A DNA stretch of 64,000 nucleotides. It comes from Choricystis sp. odSpoLacu1. Lineage: Eukaryota; Chlorophyta; Trebouxiophyceae. The notes under the pieces are model-generated. The model was not told where the DNA came from. It did not search any database and saw only the letters and a list, made by a program, of their open reading frames with translations. Shown here one piece after another: positions 55,170-63,021 of the stretch. The stretch is taken from the NCBI GenBank assembly GCA_958009055.1, contig OY253657.1:739051-803050 (forward strand), written 5' to 3'. Each line of letters opens with the position of its first letter. Within the stretch, counting starts at the first letter, position 1. Both the position numbers and the translations under genes were made by a program.

Positions 55170-55844
55170 TCACCCGCTGCGTGACCGGGGCGGCGTGGGC
55201 GACCGCGACGACGAGACAGAGCGCGATCGTGACGATGTCGCAGAGCGCGACCGGGATGATGACGAGCGCGAGCGCGAGCGTGAAGTGTCGCTTGAGGACA
55301 ATCTGCCGCGCCGCCGCCCGCGAGACCGGCCGCGCCCGCGGCGGCCGGATGGCGAGGACGAGGACGAAGACGTGGAGCGAGTGCTGCGCCGGCGGCGGCG
55401 GCCGCGCGACCTGCTGCGACTGCGGCTGGAGGAGGAGGAGGAGGAGGACGACGACGACGACGACGACCGCCTCCGCCGCCTCCGCCGCCCCCCACTGCTC
55501 TCACTGCTGCTTGACGACGACCGCCGCCTCCGCCGCCGGCCGCGCCCACTGTCCCTGGACCGCGACCGCGACCGCCGGCCGCGGCGGGCGGGGTCCAGGT
55601 CGGCCGGCAGTTTGGGCGCGACCAGGGCGCGGGGGGCGCGCAGCCTGGCGGTGGCGCTGGGGCGGGATTTGTAGGCGGCCGCGGCTGCAGTGCACTCAAA
55701 CGTCCAGTGTCCTGTGCCCAGGCACTTTTGGTACACCGCGGTGGCGCGCTTGTCGTCGCCGCCGCCGCTGCCGCCGCCTCGGGCGGAACGGCTCGCGCCG
55801 CGCACGACAGCGTGCACCGAGCCCGACCCCACGAGGCCAGCCAT
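55170..55844 (-). CDS. ZCCHC10: ZCCHC10-like zinc-knuckle protein with SR tail
   Basis: Single exon, 224 aa. The N-terminal zinc knuckle YQKCLGTGHWTFEC, then AYKSRPSATARLR, matches the ZCCHC10 motif (QKCLxxGHWTYEC followed by RPSRT). It retains C, H and C ligands, but the first Cys of a CX2C pair is replaced by Tyr (YQKC), so a full CCHC set is not visible. The remaining two thirds is an Arg/Ser domain with Ser runs (about 14 Ser) and RSRSRS blocks, as in splicing-associated proteins. Molecular function is not established for the family. Nuclear RNA binding is inferred. Confidence 0.8.
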   Translation of the reverse strand: MAGLVGSGSVHAVVRGASRSARGGGSGGGDDKRATAVYQKCLGTGHWTFECTAAAAAYKSRPSATARLRAPRALVAPKLPADLDPARRGRRSRSRSRDSGRGRRRRRRSSSSSSESSGGRRRRRRRSSSSSSSSSSSSSSRSRSRSRGRRRRRSTRSTSSSSSSPSGRRGRGRSRGRRRGRLSSSDTSRSRSRSSSSRSRSATSSRSRSVSSSRSPTPPRSRSG

Positions 55845-55984
55845 TTGGGTGGTTGGTCAGAATCAGAGGGAGCGGGGTTGGAAGACGTGGGCCCGCGGGG
55901 GGGAGGCGCGGCGGCGCAGAGAAAGGCCGAATTTGGATTGGAGTGAGACGCCGACGTCGCTTTTTTCCTCCTAAACCTCGTCTC

Positions 55985-55989
55985 TTACA
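55985..55989 (-). terminator. TGTAA polyadenylation-type signal for the GH5 gene
   Basis: TTACA on the plus strand, i.e. TGTAA on the minus strand, about 147 nt past the GH5 stop. Assigned by position. Confidence 0.35.
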
Positions 55990-56135
55990 CAATCGTTTGT
56001 GCGGGGGGTAAAAATGCGACGGTGCTCTCTGATGGGTACGCAGTTGTTTGTCGGAAAGCAAAGCCGGCACAGTGTTGACAATAAAGGGGGAGAGGGGGGG
56101 GTAAGCAAATAATGGAAAACCAACAGAAAAAACAT

Positions 56136-58379
56136 TCACTCGTTGTCGTCGCTGGACGCGGCCGCCACCTTGGCGGCGCCCCCCACCGACTTGCGCCCGG
56201 GCGCGTACCAGGGCTGGAACCCAAAGCGTTGTAAAAACCTGACTTTCTTCCAGTCCACGGTCGTCCAGTCGCGCGCGACAACCCCCATGTCGTTGTCGAT
56301 CGGGTGGTCGGGGCCGTCTGGGCCGTGGCCCAGCCCCCACGCCCACCAGAAGACGCCGGACACGGGGCCGTGGGCGCCGTCCGCGCCTCGGCCTTCAGCA
56401 GCACACCATTCTGCCAGATCAATCTGGGCCTGCCAGTCGCGCGGGTCGACAAACCCCGACCCCGTCTCCCCCAGCACAATGGGGAACACGGTGCACTCAC
56501 CCCCGCCGCGCGGGCAGTAGCCCCGCTTGTTGAGGTAGCCAAAGGAGCCGGTCAGGCGGGAGAACAGGGTCTCCCCGCGGTCGCCCTCTGGGTTGGAGCG
56601 TTGGGTGTCGTACACAGAGGGCGGGTACACGTGGGGGCCCAGCACCACGTTGTGCACGTAGGGCCGGCGGACCAGGGCTTCAAAGAAGGGACGCGGGTCG
56701 GACGCGTTGAAGAAGGCCAGCAAGGCGGCGTCGGTGGCAAGGCCGTCGCCCCAGTTTTTGGCGACGCCGGGCTGGCCACAACCCTGCACCACAAACAGGG
56801 TGTGCGGGTTGGCTTCGTGCAGGGCGTCCATGGCTTCCAGGTAGAGGTCGCCGGCGGAGGGGTGGGTGTCGTTCAGAGCTTGCCAGCTGAGGCCCCAGAC
56901 GTCGGGTTCGTTGAGCACGTCCAGCAGCACGCGGCGCGAAGACGCAGGGTAGCGAGCCACCATCTCGGTCCACAGCTTGCGCCACTGGGCCACCCACAGG
57001 CCCACGTCCTCGGTGGCCGACTTGTCGTAGTTGAACTGGTTGTCGAGGAGGACGTAGAAACCCGACCGCGCGAAAAAGTCGGCTACCCACAGGAAGCGGT
57101 CCAGTAACGACTCTGCCGGCGGAGAGGCTTCATTGCACCAGCCTTGGCGGGAGGGCGCAGCCGACATCAGGGGCGGGGGCGCGGACGCAGTGTGAGCACG
57201 GCGGGCGGTGGGGTCGGTGGTGGCAGCGACAACCTCACTCTGCGACACGGTATAACATGGCAGCTGGGCTGCGTCCGCCGCCCGCGTCATGACAGAGTGA
57301 AAGTCATAGGGCAGCCGCACCGCGTTGATGCCCAGCAAGCGCATGCGGTAGGCGACGGTGGGCAGGTCTTGGGATAAGGATTCACGTGATTTGAATGCGG
57401 CCCCGATGCCATCAAACATGGTCAACCCATACTCATACCCCATGTAGTTGACGCCCGCCATGAAGACGTCGTCCCCGGTGTCGGTGTCCACCAGGCGGCC
57501 GGCTTCAGACCGCACGGCGGGCGGGGGGCCGGAGGGAGGAGGTGTGCGGCGCGCGAGGGAGCATTGAACACCGTTGACAGTCAGAGCACGGGGCGCCCCA
57601 TCCCCTTGCCACACTTCCACGGTCAAGCCCAGGCCTAAAGGCCGTGCCCCAGGCTGCAGGTGCATCCACCAGTTGCCCACGGTGCCGGTGATGCGTGAAT
57701 GCGCGGTGGGTTTGGTGACATTCACGTTCCACGTGCGCAGGACGCGCAGGTAGGCGCCATCCGACAGTGCGACTTCATAGGGCGCGTAGAAGGGGACGTT
57801 GCCCGTGGCGGACAGGTCGATGTCGATGGTGACGTTGAGCCAGTTGTTGGCGGGGTTGGGGGCGCCCCACGCGCGCAGGCCATAGGTTGCGGCGCACCGG
57901 GGGCGGGGGGCGGCCGCGTGCCTGTCTGCCCCAAAAGCGGCCAGAGACGCGATGCACAGCAGGGTGGTGACGATGAGAGGGAGCAGGGAGCGACGGTGGG
58001 GGGGCGGCGACGCGCGGGGGGGGCGACCCGTCCGACAAACCACCACTGCCGCCCCCCTTGCCCGCGGTGGGGGACAGCAGGGCGGTGGCGCCCGAATCCC
58101 GAGCCCGCCCCGCCGACCCGGGCCGACCGCGCAGGGGGCTGGGGTCGCCGGGCGCCGGAAACGGGTCGGGCGACGGCGAGCGGCGCGCGTGGTGGCGGTC
58201 GGTGGGGGGGGCTTCCACGTCAGCCTGGGGCGAGGTGGCGCTATCCTCAGCATCCGCGGAGCGGTGGCGGCGGGCCAGGGAGACGGGGGAGCGGTCGCCG
58301 CCGGTGGACCTGTGGGTGTGTGGGTTGGGAGGTGAAAAAACAAAGCACACGGGGCGAGCGTGTGGGGAGGCCCCGCCAT
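56136..58379 (-). CDS. Membrane-anchored glycoside hydrolase family 5 (frame-interrupted)
   Basis: Retaining beta-glycanase (cellulase/mannanase clan). The exons are 58379-58351 and 58306-56136, about 732 aa. A soluble Ser/Pro/Arg-rich N-terminus (STGGDRSPVSLARRHRSADA) is followed by one hydrophobic anchor (LLPLIVTTLLCIASLAAFG), giving type II topology. Next is a beta-rich module (WGAPNPANNWLNVTIDIDL ... TGTVGNWWMHLQPGARPLG), carbohydrate-binding-like. Then the GH5 barrel: GVNYMGYEYGLTMFDG, NAVRLPYDFHSVM, LLDVLNEPDVWGL (acid/base Glu), VVLGPHVYPPSVY, and FPIVLGETGSGFVDP (nucleophile Glu). The N-terminal frame and the hydrolase frame meet at G runs (57998-58004 and 58016-58023). One fewer base in either makes a single frame. 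Substrate not predictable. Confidence 0.85.
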   Translation of the reverse strand: MAGPPHTLAPCALFFHLPTHTPTGPPAATAPPSPWPAATAPRMLRIAPPRPRLTWKPPPPTATTRAARRRPTRFRRPATPAPCAVGPGRRGGLGIRAPPPCCPPPRARGAAVVVCRTGRPPRASPPPHRRSLLPLIVTTLLCIASLAAFGADRHAAAPRPRCAATYGLRAWGAPNPANNWLNVTIDIDLSATGNVPFYAPYEVALSDGAYLRVLRTWNVNVTKPTAHSRITGTVGNWWMHLQPGARPLGLGLTVEVWQGDGAPRALTVNGVQCSLARRTPPPSGPPPAVRSEAGRLVDTDTGDDVFMAGVNYMGYEYGLTMFDGIGAAFKSRESLSQDLPTVAYRMRLLGINAVRLPYDFHSVMTRAADAAQLPCYTVSQSEVVAATTDPTARRAHTASAPPPLMSAAPSRQGWCNEASPPAESLLDRFLWVADFFARSGFYVLLDNQFNYDKSATEDVGLWVAQWRKLWTEMVARYPASSRRVLLDVLNEPDVWGLSWQALNDTHPSAGDLYLEAMDALHEANPHTLFVVQGCGQPGVAKNWGDGLATDAALLAFFNASDPRPFFEALVRRPYVHNVVLGPHVYPPSVYDTQRSNPEGDRGETLFSRLTGSFGYLNKRGYCPRGGGECTVFPIVLGETGSGFVDPRDWQAQIDLAEWCAAEGRGADGAHGPVSGVFWWAWGLGHGPDGPDHPIDNDMGVVARDWTTVDWKKVRFLQRFGFQPWYAPGRKSVGGAAKVAAASSDDNE

Positions 58380-59053
58380 CGGACGCGCCGACCACCTCCA
58401 CCACGCCGTGACGCCGTCACGATGGAGCACCGTCAGTCGTGTGCGTTGTGTGGGGCACGGAATGCATCTGACAGCCGCCCCCCGGCGCCGCGATGGCGGG
58501 GGTTAGCAACTGCGCCCGCGGAGCGTGCGGGCTAGCCGTCTCGGCGTCGGCCATTGGGCGCAAGGCGGTCAGCCCCTGTGCACCACCCATATCGCCACCG
58601 ACACACACAAGCCATTGGAATCAGTGGGCGTGGGCAGGATCAGTGGTGTCCCGGCGGCGGCCAGTGTGGCGTGGCGGCGGGGAGCGCCTCGTGCGTCAAT
58701 TTGACGCGAGAGCGCGCGGGCCTCCCCTCGCGCGCCTCTCTCCCACCCACGCTGCATCATCATCATCACGCTCTTGCCTCTCGATACACTCACCACGCGT
58801 CCACACTCGGCGACACGCGCGCGCGTTCCCGGCACTCGGCGCCGTGCGCGGGCGACGGTGTCGCGGCGGTCGGCATCGCGTCCAGCCGCAGGCCCGACCC
58901 AGCGCCCATGGACGGGGGGTGAAAGGTGTGGGATGGGAGGCAGACAGAGAGAGAGGGTCTGCGCGCGAGAGGCCCGCACTGCGGAGAGGCCTTTTTTGTT
59001 TGGTTCTGTGCTTGCAAAGCAAAAACGTGCGTTTCTAAACACTCTACCCTCCT
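58380..59053. other. Intergenic region upstream of the GH5 gene
   Basis: No supported gene: plus-strand frames here lack family motifs and are shifted by low-complexity sequence. It holds a 15-bp inverted repeat (58693-58707) and a short ATC microsatellite (about 58757-58770). Confidence 0.5.
58693..58707. promoter_or_regulatory. Inverted repeat GCGTCAA-T-TTGACGC
   Basis: Perfect 7+1+7 dyad about 315 bp upstream of the GH5 start. Each arm holds TGACG/TTGAC, the core of bZIP and WRKY sites in plants. The role is inferred from form only. Confidence 0.35.
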
Positions 59054-60414
59054 TCACTCACACCCGCTCCCCTCTGCATCCTCCCCCGCGTCCCGCAGGG
59101 CGCCATGCCAGCCTCCTTCAGCCGCTGCCGCCCGTTCGTCAGCCGTCATCCCCTCCCCCGGCGCCACGGCGGCAGAGATGACATCTTCCAGCGACGCACC
59201 CACTTTCCCACCTCCACTCAGCCGAGCGTGGGCCGCCGCCGCCCGGGCGGACGCCACCGCGCGGCGCAGGCCGTCCAACGTGTGATCTCGCGAGGCCAGG
59301 CGCGCGTCTGCGGCCGCCAGCTCGGTGCGCGCGGACAGGAGGGCTTCCACGGCAGCGCTCAACGCAGCATGCAGGCGGGGCGGGGTGTAGGGAGCAGACC
59401 CGACAGAGGTAAGCAGGGCATCGTGGCGCGCCTGGGTGTCCGTCAGGCGGCGCTGGGTGGCGCGCAGGGACGCGGTGACGCGGGCGTGCGACGCGGCGAG
59501 TGAGGACGCGCGGTCTTCAGCGTCGGCCAGGGTGGTGCGCAGGGAGGTGATGGTGGTGGCAGGCCAGGAGCAGGAGGGTGCGGTGTCGTGCGTGTGCGAT
59601 GGAGGCGGCAGGGCCAGTGGGCTGGTGGTGGCAGGGCGCGGTGGTGGCGGTGGCAGCTGCGGCGGCACCGCCATCGCTGGCCCCTCCACAAGCGCGACCC
59701 ACCAGGCAGCGTCTGCATCCCGTGACGCTTCACAGCTCGCAGCGAGCAGCCAGCCAGCCACAATGACGCCCAGGGCGCGAGTCACGGTGACGACGACGTC
59801 GGCGGCCGGCGCGGCGCGCGAGATGGCCGCCGCCACAGCTGCCGGCACCACCATCGTGCCTCCAAACACGCAGTATGAGACTGGCGCGATGGCGGTGGTT
59901 GGGAAAGCCGCCGTAGCGGCAGCAGACACGGCGGCACCTGCGCCCGCGACGACCGCGCCCGCGGTCGCGGCGGCGGTCGGATGCACAGACCGCGCGGCCG
60001 CCAGGGCAGCCGTCGCTGCCGCCACCAGCACCCAGCGGCCCAGGTAGAGAGTCAGCAGAGCGCCCTTGCCATCGCCGACCAGGTTGAGGGCCGCCGTGGC
60101 AGCGACGACGTTGAAGAGAGTGGGAGCGGTGTTGCTGTTGTGTGGGCGGCGAACGGGCGCATGTTGTCTCGACGCATGCCCTCGCCGCCCGCGCCTCTCT
60201 CTCTCATTTTTCTCCAACACACAACGCACACACACACTATCACCTGGCTCCCTTGGTTGCCTCTGCCACCACCGCTGCCGGCCACTGCACCGAGCGCAGC
60301 GGCAGCGGGGCGACGCAGCGCACGCGGCGCGGCGTGGGCAGGAGGGCGGCTGGCGTGGGCAGGAGGGCGGCTGGCGTGGGCAGGAGGGCGGTGACGCATC
60401 GTGGGCGGTTGCAT
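59054..60414 (-). CDS. Membrane plus coiled-coil protein, function unknown
   Basis: Exon 2 (60134-59054) begins with several hydrophobic segments (TLFNVVAATAALNLVGDGKG, VLVAAATAALAAARSVHPTA, TVTRALGVIVAGWLLAASCE), then a Pro-rich break and a coiled-coil-like C-terminal half (DAEDRASSLAASHARVTASL, ARTELAAADARLASRDHTLD). Exon 1 ends at 60244 (donor GTGATA). From the ATG at 60414 (MQPPTMRHRPPAHAS) the phase does not match exon 2. The alternative frame is open and does match, reading RSVQWPAAVVAEATKGAS|NTAPTLF, but has no visible ATG. So the 5' end is unresolved. A 21-bp repeat in exon 1 encodes RPPAHAS or LLPTPAA units depending on frame. No family recognised. Confidence 0.55.
60338..60394. repeat. 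Three-copy 21-bp tandem repeat
   Basis: The unit GGCGTGGGCAGGAGGGCGGCT is repeated in the first exon of the unknown membrane protein. It is a multiple of three, so copy number can change without frame loss. Confidence 0.88.
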
Positions 60415-60688
60415 GGAGGTGTGTCGAGAGTGTGGTGTGTGCGTTTCTCGGCGTGAGTTGATCAGATAACTGCGGGCAGTTGTGTGAGAAGAAAAAAACG
60501 CGCCGCTGTCCGCCAGCCGCGAGCCCCTCCTCTCCCTCTCGCCCCCGACACCATACTCCACTCTCCCTCTACTTAGGCGCCGCACTCTTTTTAATACACA
60601 CACACAAAACAACTTGCCTTTTTGCGCCAGTAAACACAGAGGATTTTTTGCCTCCATAAAAAACACCCCCCCCTCCTTCACACCACCA

Positions 60689-61180
60689 TCACCGACAACT
60701 GGCCGCCGCGTAAATAAACTGGTCCCGCGTCAACTCAATCGTCCGCCCATCCACACTCTCAGCCCCCGTGAACGCGTGGAACACGGCGTCCGCGGCCGAC
60801 AGGAAGCAGGCGAGTCCGACAAGTTCTGATGCGGCCAGCGTCCCGTCACCGTCATTGTCAAACGCGTCAAACGAGGCCTGCAGCGGGGTGGCGTCCACGG
60901 CGATGTTCTGAGATTGTAGGAGGGACGTGGCCATGTCCAGGTCGACACGCTGGGAGGAGGCCGCTGTGACGAGAGTGTCGACAAACGTGTGCAGCGCCCC
61001 AAACTCCCCCCTGTCCACGCCCCCATTCTTGTTGGCGTCATAAATCTTGACCAGGATGCGGGCTTGAGGGCGGGACAGGGCCAGGCCGCCTAGAGCTAGG
61101 GCGGCTTGGACTTCGGCGGGGGAGATGGTGCCGGATTTTGAGGTGTTGACGGCGGCGAAGGCGGCGTCCAGGTCGACCAT
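60689..61180 (-). CDS. Penta-EF-hand-type calcium-binding protein
   Basis: Single exon, 163 aa. EF loops: NTSKSGTISPAEV (degenerate at the first position), DANKNGGVDRGEFG and DNDGDGTLAASEL (both with the Ca-ligand pattern), and a C-terminal VDGRTIELTRDQFI. Layout and length match the sorcin/grancalcin/ALG-2 penta-EF-hand core without the Gly/Pro-rich N-terminal tail that many members carry. Such proteins bind membranes or partners on calcium rise. The start at 61180 begins MVDLDAAFAAVNTSKSG. In-frame extension upstream is low quality. Confidence 0.82.
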   Translation of the reverse strand: MVDLDAAFAAVNTSKSGTISPAEVQAALALGGLALSRPQARILVKIYDANKNGGVDRGEFGALHTFVDTLVTAASSQRVDLDMATSLLQSQNIAVDATPLQASFDAFDNDGDGTLAASELVGLACFLSAADAVFHAFTGAESVDGRTIELTRDQFIYAAASCR

Positions 61181-61403
61181 GGCGTGTGGTGGGGGTGTGG
61201 TGACACACACGCACACGCAAACAAGAGGGTGCGTGGGAGAGAGGGTGCGCGGGCTCGACACGAATGCGCAAAAAACAGCGAGCTGTGTTTTTATGACATT
61301 TCTATCGCGCGACACCGACCTCCCCCCCAAAAAACATACAAGGCCTGCTGATGGGCCGCCGCCGCTCCCCTTCTGGGTCGGCCGGGCGCAAACTAGACGC
61401 TCA

Positions 61404-62855
61404 TCAATCAAACACCACATCCTCCCAAGCCCTGCAGTATGGCGGCACCGTCACCGAGTTCCACGTCAACGTGCACAGGCCTAAGCCGCACACGTCGGTG
61501 CCCACCTCTGCGCCACCACGGCGCGGCGCGGCCGAGCGCACCGCGCGCCCCAGCTCCGCCAGCTTCAACTGGGTGGCCTCCGCTTGGTCGGGGGACAGGT
61601 CCAGGAGTTCGGGTTGGGCGGCAGCAGCCGCGGCGGCTAGCTCGCCTCCCCCCACGGGCACGACCGACGTCAGGCTGCGGTTTTCGCTGTACTCGGCCAG
61701 GCGGCGTGCGAGCGCCACTTCAGGGGGCAGCGACGGCGGCGTGGGCAGCGGGGACAGGCGAGCATGTGAAGGCGGCAGGCTGGCTAGGCCGCCTGCCAGA
61801 TCAGAGTCGGTGGACAGACCGCGCCGCGTCGCGACCGACGGGCGCCGCTCTGCGTCCCCTGTCGACCCCCCTGTTGTGAGGCGGCGCCGTCCCTCCGCCC
61901 CGGCTTCTGAGGCTGACCCCGCCGTCGTGCGGCGGCGCGGAGGGGACCGAGACCGAGACATGGGGGGCGAGGGTCCAGCCGACGCGCCACCGGCGCGCGA
62001 CGCAACGTCATCGGCTGGCGACGTCCACCGCACCTTGCGCCGGGCCAGGGCTTGCAGGGCGATCGTGTCTCGGTCGGAGGCGCGCGCAACGCGGCGTGCG
62101 TCTCGCGCCAGAGGCGAGGCGGCGGACGCCAGGCCGCACAGCCTGCGCGTGGGGGGGACCGCCACCGCCTCCAGAAACCACAGGCACGCGGCACCCTGGC
62201 TGGAGCCTGGTGTGGCTGCCCCCACCCTCAAACACGACCGCACCACCATGAGGCCGCCGTCCGCGTGGCGCCACGACTCCAGGACGCGCCCCCCGTCGAG
62301 TGCGGTGTGTGTCGCTTTGTGCACGCCCGCCGCGTCCCAGCACGCGGTCGTGCGCACGGGCCGGCCCTCCGCGTCGCTCTGCGTCACCTCCCGATCCGTG
62401 GCCAGGGTGCGCGTCCAGGCGGCGCGCGCGTTGACGGTGGTGACGCGCATCGAGGTCGTGCCGCGCTGCTGGATTATGTCGGTCGCCTTGCACGCGTCCA
62501 GGGCCAGGCGGCGCATGGTCCAGGGGTACCCGGCGTACTGTTGAGTGTGGGTGGAGGTGAGAAGAGAGGCGTTGGGAGGGAGGAGGGCGAGGGTCGGCAT
62601 TTCGCATCGATCAATTGCGCGCGACCGCGCGGGCAAGGCAACCCCGGCACCGCTGCCCACTTTCCTCCCTCAGGCGGTGTCGCTGTCGAGCTCAACTCAG
62701 TCTTGCGCGTGCGAGACCGAGTGGCGAGCGGCAGTCGCCTCCACACTACTCACCTTCAAAAACGCGTCCAACCCCTCCACTTTCACCGTGCGCCAGTAGC
62801 CCGACAAGTCGGGCACGGCGGACGCCGAGCTGGCTGAGGGGGAGGCGACAGACAT
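61404..62855 (-). CDS. FABP-like (calycin) protein with long C-terminal extension
   Basis: The exons are 62855-62754 and 62537-61404, phase 0, 411 aa. The N-terminal 135 residues follow the fatty-acid-binding-protein pattern: LSGYWRTVKVEGLDAFLK, then YAGYPWTMRRLALDACKATD then IIQ, TSMRVTTVNA, DREVTQSDAEGRPVRTTACW, LESWRHADGGLMVVRSC. This parallels FABP G-x-W-K...NFDEYLKxLG...R, and the E-x-x-D-x-R-x-x-x strand. The exon junction falls exactly after LDAFLK, the place where animal FABP genes also split their first exon. The C-terminal half is Ser/Arg-rich (RSRSPPRRR) then a helical LAELGRAVRSAAPRR segment, unlike animal FABPs (about 130 aa). Lipid binding is inferred. Confidence 0.7.
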
Positions 62856-62857
62856 GC

Positions 62858-62926
62858 GCGCGGTCTGGAGTGTGCCTGTCGCGCGGTCTGGAGTGTGCCT
62901 GTCGCGCGGTCTGGAGTGTGCCGGTC
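62858..62926. repeat. Three-copy 23-bp tandem repeat in a divergent promoter
   Basis: The unit GCGCGGTCTGGAGTGTGCCT plus GTC repeats at 62858, 62881 and 62904 (the last has one substitution). It lies between the FABP-like start (62855) and the hydrolase start (63022). Confidence 0.93.
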
Positions 62927-63021
62927 GCGCTGTTTTTCGGTGCGAGATGAAAACAGCGGCGGTTTCGCACATAAAATCAAAACGTCTTTCCTTTTTCTGT
63001 CTGTTCCCTCCCCTCCTCGCA

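Noticed and set aside
58493..59038. 181-aa plus-strand ORF between GH5 and the unknown membrane gene
   Set aside because: No motif or signal, composition like spacer, and it spans the dyad and ATC repeat.
62858..62926. Could the short tandem repeats be a CRISPR array?
   Set aside because: The units are contiguous with no spacers and the genome is eukaryotic. The same holds for the repeats at 16782 and 60338.
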